Shown: positions 7,172 through 17,211 of the stretch, one piece after another
How the letters are laid out: the number at the start of each line of letters is the position of its first letter
How positions within the stretch are numbered: position 1 is the stretch's first letter
Assembly (NCBI GenBank): GCA_030622115.1
Contig: JAUXGN010000012.1
Coordinates: 1 to 64,000 of the forward strand
Reading direction: 5' to 3'
Length of the DNA stretch: 64,000 nucleotides
DNA from: Candidatus Eiseniibacteriota bacterium
Lineage (GTDB): Bacteria; Joyebacterota; Joyebacteria; Joyebacterales; Joyebacteraceae
Notes under the pieces: model-generated
The model's database searches: none
Told to the model about the DNA's origin: nothing
The model's input: the letters and a program-made list of their open reading frames with translations, nothing else
Program-made: the position numbers and the translations under genes

Positions 7172-10100
7172 ATGAGCACAAGACAGAGAACCGCGCTACT
7201 GAGCCTCGGCCTCGCGGGCGCGCTGTGGGTCGCCTATTCTGCCCTGCTCATCGCATTCTACGACATCACGTTCATTCAGGCTGCCGTCACTGGGATAACG
7301 CCCCTCGGCTGGGTCTTTCGCCTTACTCTCACAGCCTTCACGCTCGGCATCGGGCTCATGCTCAGCCACTTCGTCGAACAGCGGTCACGCATGGGACTGA
7401 GCGCTGATATCATGGAAGCCCTGAGTGAGCAGACCAACCATGGCTTCGCGGCCACCCACATAGATGGAACGATCACATACATAAACCACTACTTGGCCGA
7501 TGCGCACGGGTACGAACCCAGCGAACTGACAGGAAAGAACATCTCGATCCTGCGATCGGAGTTCCAGCCGACCCAGACGCGGACCGTCCTGGACTCGCTT
7601 GCCACAGTCGGCAGCTTCAGCGCACTCGAGGTGCGACATGTCCACAGATCGGGCTCGTTCTTCTCAATGCTCACAAACGCAAGAGTGCTGACCGATCAGG
7701 ACGGCAAGCCGGGGGCCATGGCCCTTACAGCGACTGATCTCAGAGCGCACTCGGACGCTACCCACGCCCTCGAGCATAGACGGGCGCTCGATCGCGCCGT
7801 GGCGAACTTCTCCCGCGCGCTCGTGCGGGATGTCTCCGTCGATATCGGAGAGATACTCAAGAATCTGGCGACCGCCCTCTCGGTCGACCGCGCCGGTATC
7901 TATAGATTTCGAGCCGAAGGCGTAATGGACAAGACCCACGAGTGGAATCCATATCACGTAGCGACATCCGCCGAGAGCAAGCAGGATTTCAGTGTCTCCC
8001 TGCTCCCATGGTGCACGTCCGAGATCCTCGCCGGAAGAAACGCCATTATCGAGGACGTCAGAAGCCTTCCGCAAGAGGCCGCGACCGACCAGAGGTCGCT
8101 CGACATGCTGGGGATACGCTCGGCGTTGATGGTGCCCATACACTCCGCGACGGAAGCGATCGGCTTCATCTCGTTCGAACAGGCCTCCTCAATGAAGACC
8201 CCTCCGCCCGAGGATCTGGGACCGATAGCGGCGGCGGCGGAGATGCTGGCGGCGGCCCTTCTCCGATTCGAGGCGATCGAAAAGATGAAGATCGCGCGCG
8301 ATCGCGCCCAGGGCTACCTCGATCTGGCTGAGGCGGCATTCGTAGCTCTGGGATCCGATGGCCGGGTCACGATGATCAACACCCGCGGCTGTGAGATGCT
8401 GGAGTCGAGCGAGGACGAGATACTCGGGCAGAGCTGGTTTGGCAGGTTCCTGCCTGACAACGCCCGTGAGCAGACAAGAACGGTGTTCGAGCAGCTAATG
8501 GCGGGCGATGCCGCGCCTGTAGAGCACCATGAGAACAAGATCTTGACCGCCAAGGGCAATATCCGCATGGTGGCCTGGCACAACACGATGATGTACGGGG
8601 CCGATGGGCAGATCACGGGGACTCTCAGTTCGGGCATGGATGTCACCGAGATGAGGCGCGCCGAGGCGATGCAGCAGGCCGCCTACACGGTCGCCGCTGC
8701 CGCGCACACGACTGAGGACATGGATGAACTCTACGAGACGATCCACAGGGAATTGGGAGAGGTTCTCAACACCGAGAACTTCTTCATAGCTCTCTACGAC
8801 CGCGGCGCCGACACGATTACTCTGCCCTACTTCGTGGACAAGCATGACCAAGGAGTCTACGGCTCCTTCCCTGCAGGAAGGAGCCTCACCGCCAATGTCA
8901 TACACAATGACCGGCCGCTTCTGCTGGATCGAGACACGGGCAACGCGATGGTAGCGAGCGGAGAGGTTGACATGATCGGCACACCCAGCGATGTCTGGCT
9001 TGGTGTTCCGCTCCACGCCCGCGGTGAGGTCATCGGCGCAATCGTGGTGCAGAGCTATGAGAATCCGGACGAGTTCGACAAGGATGATCTGGCGATGCTT
9101 GAGTTCGTGTCCGGACAGATCGGCACATCGATCGAGCGAAGGCGTGCTGAGGATCAGCTGCGCTTCCTGAGTTCGATCCCGACTCAGGTCTCAGACGGTG
9201 TCATGGTGACGGACCTCGAGTTCAGGATCACATACGTCAACAGGGCGGCCGAGCTGACCTACGGCTACGAACACGATGAGCTCATGGGCTTGATTCCCGA
9301 CACGCTCAGTGCGGAGCCGTCTGCCGCGAGCATCCATGCTGAGATAGCGGAGACCGTGTCGTCCGGCGGCATCTGGCATGGAACTCACATCAACAGACGT
9401 CGGGACGGAACAACCTTCGACTGCGAGATGACTGTCTCACCGATGACGGACCCGGGAGGCGAACCATCCTCATACGTCTGGATCCTGAGAGATATCACTG
9501 AACGGAAGCGTGCTGAGAAGCTGCTTCACGCCGTTAACTCGACCGCGCTTGCGATGACCCGTGCGTTGACGCCGGAGCAGGTTCTCAGCACGGCTGCCGC
9601 ATCGCTCAGGGATCTGTACATCTGCGCCGGAATTCTGATACTGGACGACTCATCCGGAACGCCGATCCTCGTGGAGCCCCTCTTCTCGGGCTCCACGACC
9701 ACACACGATGGATCCGATAGCAGCGGAGAATCGCTCCCCACATCCGACTCCGGCGGAACCGCAGACTCTGAGCAGATCTCCATAAGCATGCACGAGTTCG
9801 GTCCATCCAAGAGCGCGCTCCTCGACGGCCACAGTGTCTTCATCGAAGATGGATTGGGCATCGTCGGAGACTCATTCAGAGACGCGACAATGTGTCCATC
9901 AGGTGTGGATCAGAGTGGGGAGATCGAGCATCTTGTCGCAGCTCCGCTTGTCGCCGAGGGAGAAATGTTCGGAGTTCTGCTGATGCTGTCGTCTGATCTG
10001 CGAAGAACCGATGTGGCGATCCTCACGGCGCTTGCAAACCAGATAGCGGCTTCGTGGCGGAAGGTCAAGGTGCTCGGCGAACTCGAGAAGAGCTTGACGG

Positions 10101-11266
10101 ATCTCTCCGAGGCTCAGGGACAGCTCCTGCAGGCACAGAAGATGGAGGCTGTCGGGCGGCTCGCGGGTGGCGTCGCTCACGACTTCAACAACCTCCTCAC
10201 CGCCATCACCGGGTACTCGGATCTCGCGCTTTCCAAGATGGAGGACGACAGCCCGATCAGACCCTACATCACGGAGGTGAAGAAGGGCGCGGACCGGGCG
10301 GCCAACCTCACGGGCCAGCTGCTCGCATTCAGCCGCAGACAGCCGCTCGAGCCGAAGATCCTGGACACAGGCAGCATCATCGCCGACCTCGAGAAGATGA
10401 TGAAGCGACTCATTGGAGAGGATATCGCGCTTCACACGGACCTGACCGATGGGCTCCCCCCGATCAAGGCTGACGGCGGTCAGATCGAGCAGGTGCTCAT
10501 CAACATGGTTGTCAACGCGCGCGATGCGATGCCACACGGAGGACGTCTGTCCGTGAGTGCCAAGTGCGTTCAGATCAGCCAGGACGATTGTGCGTCCCAA
10601 GGCGATTGCCCGTCCGGGGAGTACATCCGCATCTCGGTCACCGATTCCGGATCCGGGATACCCCCCGAGGTCATGGACAGGATCTTCGAGCCGTTCTTCA
10701 CAACCAAGGGGCGCGGCGAAGGCACCGGCCTTGGGCTCGCCGGTGCCTACGGCATCATCCGTCAGCACGGGGGATGGATCCATGTTCAGACGGAGGTGGG
10801 CCGCGGCACGACTTTCCACATTCACATCCCGACAACGAACGCCGAAATCGACGTCACGTCGGATGCAAAGCCGGACACGACGGCGGAGTCAGGACGTGGT
10901 GAACGCATCCTGCTCGTGGAGGACGAACCTCTTGTGAGAGATTTCGCAGTGGGCGCGCTCAAGGACAGCGGCTACGACATCGTAGCCGCTGAAAGCGCCG
11001 AGCAGGCGCTGGAACTGTTCGAACAGGAAGAAGGGAGATTCGATCTCGTCTTCAGTGATGTTGTCCTGCCCGGCAAGAGCGGCGTTGTGCTTGTGGACGA
11101 GCTCCTGAATCGCGCCCCGGATCTCGGCGTCCTTCTCAGCAGCGGCTATACGGACCAGAAATCACAGCTGCCGCAGATCCGCGATCGCGGATACGAGTTC
11201 CTCCAGAAGCCGTACGAGCTCAACAACCTGCTCCGGGCCATCCGGAAGAGCATCGAACCGAACTAG
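7172..11266 (+). CDS. Multi-PAS/GAF hybrid sensor histidine kinase with receiver domain
   Basis: A 1364-residue membrane-anchored sensor. Two transmembrane helices (about 9-29 and 46-66) with almost no periplasmic loop are followed by alternating PAS (about 78-190, 372-490, 665-775) and GAF (about 225-365, 510-660, 785-960) modules. The kinase core follows: HisKA with phospho-acceptor H1003 in [12 protein letters not shown], then HATPase_c with [23 protein letters not shown] and GEGTGLGL (to about 1225). A C-terminal receiver has D1296 in [11 protein letters not shown] and the conserved Lys in QKPY. The HDFNN core and terminal receiver are typical of complex cytosolic-sensing hybrid kinases. 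GGAG lies just before the ATG. No response regulator with an output domain is adjacent, so the phosphorelay partner is encoded elsewhere. Confidence 0.93.
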   Translation: MSTRQRTALLSLGLAGALWVAYSALLIAFYDITFIQAAVTGITPLGWVFRLTLTAFTLGIGLMLSHFVEQRSRMGLSADIMEALSEQTNHGFAATHIDGTITYINHYLADAHGYEPSELTGKNISILRSEFQPTQTRTVLDSLATVGSFSALEVRHVHRSGSFFSMLTNARVLTDQDGKPGAMALTATDLRAHSDATHALEHRRALDRAVANFSRALVRDVSVDIGEILKNLATALSVDRAGIYRFRAEGVMDKTHEWNPYHVATSAESKQDFSVSLLPWCTSEILAGRNAIIEDVRSLPQEAATDQRSLDMLGIRSALMVPIHSATEAIGFISFEQASSMKTPPPEDLGPIAAAAEMLAAALLRFEAIEKMKIARDRAQGYLDLAEAAFVALGSDGRVTMINTRGCEMLESSEDEILGQSWFGRFLPDNAREQTRTVFEQLMAGDAAPVEHHENKILTAKGNIRMVAWHNTMMYGADGQITGTLSSGMDVTEMRRAEAMQQAAYTVAAAAHTTEDMDELYETIHRELGEVLNTENFFIALYDRGADTITLPYFVDKHDQGVYGSFPAGRSLTANVIHNDRPLLLDRDTGNAMVASGEVDMIGTPSDVWLGVPLHARGEVIGAIVVQSYENPDEFDKDDLAMLEFVSGQIGTSIERRRAEDQLRFLSSIPTQVSDGVMVTDLEFRITYVNRAAELTYGYEHDELMGLIPDTLSAEPSAASIHAEIAETVSSGGIWHGTHINRRRDGTTFDCEMTVSPMTDPGGEPSSYVWILRDITERKRAEKLLHAVNSTALAMTRALTPEQVLSTAAASLRDLYICAGILILDDSSGTPILVEPLFSGSTTTHDGSDSSGESLPTSDSGGTADSEQISISMHEFGPSKSALLDGHSVFIEDGLGIVGDSFRDATMCPSGVDQSGEIEHLVAAPLVAEGEMFGVLLMLSSDLRRTDVAILTALANQIAASWRKVKVLGELEKSLTDLSEAQGQLLQAQKMEAVGRLAGGVAHDFNNLLTAITGYSDLALSKMEDDSPIRPYITEVKKGADRAANLTGQLLAFSRRQPLEPKILDTGSIIADLEKMMKRLIGEDIALHTDLTDGLPPIKADGGQIEQVLINMVVNARDAMPHGGRLSVSAKCVQISQDDCASQGDCPSGEYIRISVTDSGSGIPPEVMDRIFEPFFTTKGRGEGTGLGLAGAYGIIRQHGGWIHVQTEVGRGTTFHIHIPTTNAEIDVTSDAKPDTTAESGRGERILLVEDEPLVRDFAVGALKDSGYDIVAAESAEQALELFEQEEGRFDLVFSDVVLPGKSGVVLVDELLNRAPDLGVLLSSGYTDQKSQLPQIRDRGYEFLQKPYELNNLLRAIRKSIEPN

Positions 11267-11273
11267 AGACGGA

Positions 11274-11323
11274 CCGGAAGCGCTTCGAGCCGCGGTGGTG
11301 ACGGGCCGGAAGCGCTTCGAGCC
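11274..11323. repeat. Direct repeat, 2 x 18 bp at 32 bp spacing
   Basis: CCGGAAGCGCTTCGAGCC occurs twice, identically (11274-11291 and 11306-11323), between two convergent gene ends. Each copy contains the palindrome GAAGCGCTTC, so the region could form 3'-end hairpins for both transcripts. Confidence 0.8.
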
Positions 11324-11345
11324 ATGCCTGCGTCTCTGGACGCAC

Positions 11346-13691
11346 CTACTTCAGGAGCACCATCGATCTCTTCTCGGAGAACTCCCCTGCCTCCATCCCG
11401 AAGAAGTAGACCCCACTCGCAACCGTCCGCCCGAGATCGTCTCGCCCGTCCCAGACCACACTGTGGCGGCCGGAATCCTGAGCCAGATCAGCGAGCGTGC
11501 AAACCAGCGCGCCCGCAACATCATACACACGCAGACAAACGTGACTCCGCTCGGGAAGCGCGTAGCGAATCACCGTTGTAGGATTGAATGGATTCGGCTC
11601 GTTCTGCGCAAGAACGAAGCGCCCGGGGCTTCCTGTCTCCGGATCGTCCGGCACGTCTGTAGACGTACTCGTGGCGGTGGTCTCGCTGTGGTAGAAGTCA
11701 TGTTTCGTCACCGTGACGTCGAGCGTTCCGGGCGATGCTATCGGCGGCGTGAGCGGAATCGATACGAACCCGGCTGCATCCGTGTAGCGGACCTCCGTAA
11801 CATCATCGTCGGCCTTCTCAACGTGCACGAGTGCATTCTCAACCGGACCGCCTCCGGACACGTTCACCGTGACATCGAAGCTCACAGCTCCGACCGGCAC
11901 TTCGGCGGCGTGGCTCACATCGAAGACGGCCGGTACGTCGGTCCAGATATCAACCGATGGATCGCCGAGGACATTGTACATCTCGAAATACCTGTGGGTG
12001 CTTCCGCCGCCGCTGTAGTGCTGGTAGAGGTGGTAGAGCGCTCGATGGCTGATGCCGCAGGCCCACGTATAGCCCTCGCCGAAGCAAGCCTCGAAGGCTG
12101 CTTTCTCAAGGACGTCGTCCGGATCCCAGTACGACGTCGCGGAAGAGCCCCAAAACGCAAGGGCGCCCTTGCCGGAAGCGTTGATCCATGTCTCACCAAA
12201 GCACGACGAGCTGTACTGCCCCGTCAAACATGAGTAGCTGTGAACAAGCGGGAGCATCTCCTGATTGGTGAGGCTGTTGACGTCCGTGGCGGTGAACATC
12301 GGACCATCGGACCAGTAGGTCACCGATCCGTGGCCGGAGAAGACGCCGAGCGAGCGACCGTCGTTGAAAGCATCCCTGACTTGCTGCGTAGTTGCGTGGT
12401 ATGTATGGCAGTAGAGCCTCTGCGAGTAGTACCCCAATGCGTCGAGGTACTGTCGGATGGCGTAGTCGTGCGTACCCTCAGAGATCTCGTAGTTGTCGTT
12501 GGAGGCCATGAAGACGGCCTTCTTGATCCAAGCGGTCCCGCTCGAGAGGTTGAACCTCTCATAGTTGACTGTCTTGTCAACGAGGTTCGTAACCTGGGAG
12601 GCCGTCGTGCAGGAGAACCTTCCGATCCAGATATCAGGCTGCCAGTCCGAGCCTCCGTCCATGGTCACGTAGTAGAGGTCGGTCGATGGGTTGCTCGACT
12701 GTGTGCCGACCCAGTGACTGATGTAGCCTGTGTCTCCAACCAGGAGCACGAAGGTCGGGGGCACGTCCCAGTTGTCGTATGCATCCTGAATGTAGGCCTT
12801 GATGTTCTCCTTGGTGTTGCCTCCGGGAATCTCTGATGTCCGGACAGCAGTCACATCAAAGCCTTTCTGCGATTTCCAATCGACGAGCGGCTGGATGGCA
12901 TCGTAGAAGTCATCGTGCGTGATGACGAGATAACCTATCTGAAGTGGGATCGTGTAGCGTCCCGTGAAACCGCCGTGGTTCACGAACATGTCCGAGGCCA
13001 GCTTCTCGGAGTAGCGATTGCCGTACCTCTCCAGGATCCGCTCTGTCTCTGAAGGATGTCCACCGGTGAACTCCACCTCGAGCGTCATGCGTGTCACGTA
13101 CTCGATCTCACCCAGAGCAGGGCTGTATCTGATCGGGCTAACCTCGAGCAGCACGAAATCATGTCCGCGGACCGTCTCCACCTCACCGACACAGGCACGA
13201 GTGGCGGGCGTGAGCGAAGAGCTCGAGTAGTACTCCCCGGAGAACGCGAAGTCGGCATCCTCGATCGCTCCAGGGATCTTCTCGATGGGCGCCTGGAGGG
13301 GGAACAGCTGGTGCCCGATCCCGAGCGAACTGAGCGTAGCCACACTGGTCTCTGCGGAAAGCACACGGACCGTAGCCTCAGCTCCGAGCGGGATCTCCAC
13401 GAACTCGCGAACTACCGGAAGCGCGGCCTCACCCACCACCGAGGTCGGGCCGTAGCCGGAGAGGCGCAGTTGCGTGTAGATACCACCGTTCCCCGTCGTC
13501 TCCATAGCATTCACTCCGAATACCTCGATCTCGAGCACAACGTGATCCATGTCGGACTCAACCACCCTGACGAGCGGCGGCGACTCCGACCCTCCATCGA
13601 AGGCAATCCAACGGCTGCCGTCGGCGAAAGCGACAGAAACGAGAAGGATCAGGAGAGCTACTGCCGGCAGGAACGGATTCGCACGCTTCAT
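11346..13691 (-). CDS. Secreted C25 (gingipain-like) cysteine peptidase with FlgD-like C-terminal domain
   Basis: This 781-residue exported protease starts with a signal peptide (about 1-23, FLPAVALLILLVSVAFA). A gingipain-type N-terminal prodomain follows, then a C25 catalytic domain (about 245-590). The catalytic dyad is H454 in FSGHGS and C488 in HSYSCLTGQY. A CARDB/Ig-like stretch (about 600-680) precedes the terminal domain (about 696-781), which has NEPNPFNPTTVIRYALPE and ends in TVASGVYFFGMEAG...MVLLK. That domain resembles FlgD-Ig/T9SS-type sorting domains common in FCB candidate phyla, so outer-membrane passage or surface attachment is likely. It is preceded by its own promoter, separate from the dcw operon. 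Substrates are unknown. Confidence 0.88.
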   Translation of the reverse strand: MKRANPFLPAVALLILLVSVAFADGSRWIAFDGGSESPPLVRVVESDMDHVVLEIEVFGVNAMETTGNGGIYTQLRLSGYGPTSVVGEAALPVVREFVEIPLGAEATVRVLSAETSVATLSSLGIGHQLFPLQAPIEKIPGAIEDADFAFSGEYYSSSSLTPATRACVGEVETVRGHDFVLLEVSPIRYSPALGEIEYVTRMTLEVEFTGGHPSETERILERYGNRYSEKLASDMFVNHGGFTGRYTIPLQIGYLVITHDDFYDAIQPLVDWKSQKGFDVTAVRTSEIPGGNTKENIKAYIQDAYDNWDVPPTFVLLVGDTGYISHWVGTQSSNPSTDLYYVTMDGGSDWQPDIWIGRFSCTTASQVTNLVDKTVNYERFNLSSGTAWIKKAVFMASNDNYEISEGTHDYAIRQYLDALGYYSQRLYCHTYHATTQQVRDAFNDGRSLGVFSGHGSVTYWSDGPMFTATDVNSLTNQEMLPLVHSYSCLTGQYSSSCFGETWINASGKGALAFWGSSATSYWDPDDVLEKAAFEACFGEGYTWACGISHRALYHLYQHYSGGGSTHRYFEMYNVLGDPSVDIWTDVPAVFDVSHAAEVPVGAVSFDVTVNVSGGGPVENALVHVEKADDDVTEVRYTDAAGFVSIPLTPPIASPGTLDVTVTKHDFYHSETTATSTSTDVPDDPETGSPGRFVLAQNEPNPFNPTTVIRYALPERSHVCLRVYDVAGALVCTLADLAQDSGRHSVVWDGRDDLGRTVASGVYFFGMEAGEFSEKRSMVLLK

Positions 13692-13769
13692 TTCTTCCCC
13701 CAGTAGATGTAGCGAAGTCTAGGCTCGCCAGTCAGGCGTCCTGGTCCAATGAGATTACTCAGATATCCA

Positions 13770-13798
13770 AGTTTAGTACATAAGTCTATGTATGTCAA
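13770..13798 (-). promoter_or_regulatory. Sigma70-type promoter of the C25 protease gene
   Basis: Read leftward: TTGACA (13798-13793), 17 nt spacer and TAAACT (13775-13770), in a markedly AT-rich 60 bp island. The mRNA leader would be about 70 nt. Confidence 0.5.
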
Positions 13799-13831
13799 TG
13801 AATTGACCGGGGGCGAACACTGTGGCCTTCG

Positions 13832-15502
13832 TCACGGCCGCGGCATGATCTTCTCGTAGGCCATCCTCAGAACGTCCTTCGATGGCCCGGAATCGATGGT
13901 CTCCCAGGGAAGCAGTTCATCAGCACCGTACTCTCTTCCAGCGATCCACTCGGCATCCACGCCGGCGCGCCTAAGCGCCGCTTTCCACGGCACGCCTTGA
14001 GTCGCGACCATCACGATCGGCCCCGCCAGCTCACGTCCTCCACGAGCCAGCACGGCCTCCCGCCTCGCCTCCCGCGGTCCGGCGCTCGTGAGCCGAACGC
14101 GAGGCTTCGCGGAGAGCACGCGGCGAAGCGCGGCGATTCTCTGGCGGAGTTCTCGCTCGCCTGCCGCCGGCGCCCAGGCGAACGGCGTCCTGGGCTTCGG
14201 CACAAACGGAGAGAGACTCACGGTGACTCTGGCCCTACCCTGCGCCGAAGCCACGGACTGAGCACGACGAACCAGTCCTGCGATTGCCTCCACGTCCTCA
14301 TCTGTTTCTCCGGGAAGCCCCAGCATAAAGTAGAGCCTCACCGTCTTCATCCCGGCGGCCGAGGCAACAGCTACTGCTCGGAGTATCACGGCGTCACTCG
14401 TCCCCTTCCCTATTCGTCGGCGCAGCAGCTCTGTCCCGGCTTCCGGAGCAAGCGTGGCGGTCCTCACACCGCAGTCGACAAGCAGACCCGCCAGTTCGGC
14501 GTCGACGCTCTCTATTCGCAGCGATGCCACACTCACCTCGACACCCATCGACAGAAGTTCGCGGAGTATCCAGCGGATCTCCGGATGATCACCCAGCGAT
14601 GCGCTCACCAGACCGACCCTGCGCGCGAACGGCAACGCGGCCTCCACTCGCTCGATGACATCCGCCGCGGCTCTGTGTCGGACGGCGCCGTAGACGTGGC
14701 CGGCGGCGCAGAAGCGACATCCCCTCCGGCACCCGCGCGAGATCTCGATCAGGAACATGTCGCTGAAGTACGCGTCGGGCGATAGAACAACGGTCTCCGC
14801 AAATTCGCCGCCGCCGCAAGCGGAGCGGATCGGCAGGGAAACTCCCTCTTGGCCGGAGAAACCCACAGCTCTGCCTGCCTGATCGCGTTCGATATCGACA
14901 AGAGCCGGGACGTAAATGCCGGGGACCTGCGCAAGCGAGCGGATGATCAGGTCCCGCCCACTCTGGCGCTCGCTCATGAGCACTGCCAGAAACGGAGGGA
15001 GCAGCGCATCGGCTTCGCCGACCAGCACGGCATCGACGATCGGCGCGATCGGTTCCGCATTCAGGAACGCGCACATGCCGCCGAAGATGATGAGGGGATC
15101 ACCCTCCTCTCTCTCAGCCGCGAATGGCGCAAGACCGGTTGCCTCCAGCACACGAACGACATTGAAGTAGTCGTCTTCAAACGAGATGGAAAACGCGATC
15201 ACGTCGAAGTCTCTGAGCGGTGTGCCGGTCTCATAGCTTCTGCCCAGATGCCCGGATCCTTCGTCCCAGAAGACCCGCTCACAGCGGACGCCCTCATGCG
15301 AAATGAGGAAGCCAAATGTGAACTGGAAACCGAGATTGCTCATGCCCAGCGAGTACTCGGAGGGATAACAAAGGGCGACGGAGAGCTCTCGCCCTCTGCC
15401 GCCCATGGGTCTTGGTGGACGCTTGAGCCACGTCTCCAGTCTGCCCTCGGCGGACGTGCCCTTGATGGACGCGTCTTTGCGCCGACGCCGTCCGCGAGAC
15501 AT
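13832..15502 (-). CDS. B12-binding-type radical SAM protein (TIGR03960-like)
   Basis: The 556-residue protein has an N-terminal Rossmann-like region of the cobalamin-binding type (about 40-200, VALCYPSEYSLGMSNLGFQ). The radical SAM barrel follows, with the 4Fe-4S ligands C258, C262 and C265 in GCRRGCRFC. LYFMLGLPGETDEDV and the PEAGTE motif are typical of this group. From memory of the family, it matches the uncharacterised TIGR03960 proteins, usually fused to or followed by a DUF2344 (TIGR03936) domain. Here the C-terminus is short and no such partner lies next to it. Its start overlaps the TPR gene stop by one base (TGATG), so it is translated from the dcw transcript. Its substrate is unknown. 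Confidence 0.85.
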   Translation of the reverse strand: MSRGRRRRKDASIKGTSAEGRLETWLKRPPRPMGGRGRELSVALCYPSEYSLGMSNLGFQFTFGFLISHEGVRCERVFWDEGSGHLGRSYETGTPLRDFDVIAFSISFEDDYFNVVRVLEATGLAPFAAEREEGDPLIIFGGMCAFLNAEPIAPIVDAVLVGEADALLPPFLAVLMSERQSGRDLIIRSLAQVPGIYVPALVDIERDQAGRAVGFSGQEGVSLPIRSACGGGEFAETVVLSPDAYFSDMFLIEISRGCRRGCRFCAAGHVYGAVRHRAAADVIERVEAALPFARRVGLVSASLGDHPEIRWILRELLSMGVEVSVASLRIESVDAELAGLLVDCGVRTATLAPEAGTELLRRRIGKGTSDAVILRAVAVASAAGMKTVRLYFMLGLPGETDEDVEAIAGLVRRAQSVASAQGRARVTVSLSPFVPKPRTPFAWAPAAGERELRQRIAALRRVLSAKPRVRLTSAGPREARREAVLARGGRELAGPIVMVATQGVPWKAALRRAGVDAEWIAGREYGADELLPWETIDSGPSKDVLRMAYEKIMPRP

Positions 15503-17163
15503 CAGAGCCTGATCTTCCTGAGTTCTCCGTGGCTTGGCGTCCAGTCAGAGAGCTGCGCTCTGGCCACGGGATTGCGGGAATCGATCCTCAGCACTTCACG
15601 GAACTGCTCATCTGATTCATCAGCCCGATCGACTCGTCGGTACGTGAGACCGAGCATCAGCCTTGCTTCCACATAGTCTGAGTTGATCTCGACGGCCCTT
15701 TCGAGTTCGTCTATGGCTTCGTTGTACCGCTCGCTCGCGATGTAGCGGTCGGCAAGCTCGCGATGCAGATCTGCGTACCCGGGCTTGAACATGAGGGCCT
15801 TGGACAGATGCTCTATCGCTTCATCCTCGCGCCCGAGAGCGGCCTTGGCGCGGCCCAGATATGCGTGCGCCTCGGCGTACTCCGGGTTGATGCCGATGGC
15901 TTGCTCCAGCTCCTCGGCGGCTTCCTTGTGTTTTCCACGGGCGAGGTACGCCACACCCAGACCGCACCGGAGGTCCGCGTAGTCTCCGTTCTGAGCGATC
16001 ACTACCTTGTACCGCTCGATCGCCGTATCGTAGTCGCCGCTTTCAAGAAACACTTCGGCGGGTATTCCCGGCGCATCGCTCCAGAACGCCGTGTCCTCGA
16101 ACGCCAATCTGAATGAGGCAACGGCCTTTTCGGTCTCCCCCTCCGAGTGATACACCATTCCGAGGTAGTAGTTGGCGAGCGGATACCTGGGAGATGCATC
16201 GATGACCCGCAGGAGTTCCGTGCTGGATTCGCTCAGCATCCCGCGCTTGAAGTAGGCAACGCCCAGATAGCATCTGAGGTCCCAATAGTCCGGCTCCAGC
16301 TCGACGGCTCGCTTGAGACTCTCTTGAGCATCCCGGTAGCGACCGGCCTTGAGACAGAAGACGCCGCGGTAGAAGAGCGCATCGACGTAGTTGGGGTTGA
16401 TGCTCAAACCCTCATCGAGTTCTGCCACGGCTGCGTCGTAGCGTTCGAGTTCGCCGTAGGCTATCGCCAGGCGAGCGCGGATGTCGGGATACTTCGGCTT
16501 GAGCCTGACCGCGCGCTCAAACCCCTGCACCGCTTTCTCTAGCTGCCCCGTGTTGTAAGCGGTGATTGCGTCGTTGAGAAGTGTCCGGAACTCCTCTTTC
16601 CCAACCGTCGCTCCCCGAAGCTCCTCGAAGGGAGGGATCAGGAATCGCTCGTAGTCCTCTGCGATCTGCGGCGTCTCAGGAACCGGGATATCCAGCCCCA
16701 GCTTCATCGCCTTCTCGAACGCCCGCATGGCATCCTCATGCTGCCCCCGCTCTGAGAACGCCATGGCCAGATAGCAGTAGGCCTCCATGTAGTCGGGGTT
16801 GATCTCGACGGCACGCCGGAGCGATTCCACAGCATCATCGAAACGCCCCTGCTTCTCACTGATCATTCCGAGATGATAGTGGAGATCCGGGTAGCGGTTG
16901 TTCTCCTCCACGGCCTTCCGGAACTGCTTCTCCGCCTCCTCCAGGTTCCCCTGCCTGTAGAACGTGAAACCGAGGTGAGCGTGCGTCTCCGCGGCGTAGA
17001 ACATGCCGAGCTGGTAGTAGGGATCGGACTTGTTCGTCGTCTCGGCGATGACGCGCTCAAACTCCACGACCGCGTTGTCGTAGTCGCCACGGTTGTAGAA
17101 CTCGATTCCCTTGTTGTAGTGATCGCTCTCACCCAATCCGAACAGTTTGGTGAAGAGTGACAC
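15502..17163 (-). CDS. Tetratricopeptide repeat protein
   Basis: This 553-residue protein is built almost entirely of about a dozen TPR units of 34 residues. Examples are DYDNAVVEFERVIAET, RFDDAVESLRRAVEINPDYMEAY and KHKEAAEELEQAIGINPEYAEAHAYL. The N-terminal MSLFTKLFGLG lacks a signal peptide, so it is probably a cytoplasmic or membrane-peripheral scaffold. It sits 48 nt downstream of ftsZ and is coupled to the radical SAM gene. Its last-but-one place in the division operon suggests a link to division or assembly, but that is inference; TPR proteins bind many partners. The region around 155-200 (IPVPETPQIAEDYERFLIPPFEEL) interrupts the repeats. Confidence 0.85.
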   Translation of the reverse strand: MSLFTKLFGLGESDHYNKGIEFYNRGDYDNAVVEFERVIAETTNKSDPYYQLGMFYAAETHAHLGFTFYRQGNLEEAEKQFRKAVEENNRYPDLHYHLGMISEKQGRFDDAVESLRRAVEINPDYMEAYCYLAMAFSERGQHEDAMRAFEKAMKLGLDIPVPETPQIAEDYERFLIPPFEELRGATVGKEEFRTLLNDAITAYNTGQLEKAVQGFERAVRLKPKYPDIRARLAIAYGELERYDAAVAELDEGLSINPNYVDALFYRGVFCLKAGRYRDAQESLKRAVELEPDYWDLRCYLGVAYFKRGMLSESSTELLRVIDASPRYPLANYYLGMVYHSEGETEKAVASFRLAFEDTAFWSDAPGIPAEVFLESGDYDTAIERYKVVIAQNGDYADLRCGLGVAYLARGKHKEAAEELEQAIGINPEYAEAHAYLGRAKAALGREDEAIEHLSKALMFKPGYADLHRELADRYIASERYNEAIDELERAVEINSDYVEARLMLGLTYRRVDRADESDEQFREVLRIDSRNPVARAQLSDWTPSHGELRKIRL

Positions 17164-17211
17164 GGCTTTCCTCCTCGCTCAGCATGTACTGTCCACACAA
17201 GCTTATTATAC

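Noticed and set aside
9899-10825. 308-codon minus-strand ORF within the histidine kinase
   Set aside because: It is antisense to the HisKA/HATPase region, which is plainly coding on the plus strand.
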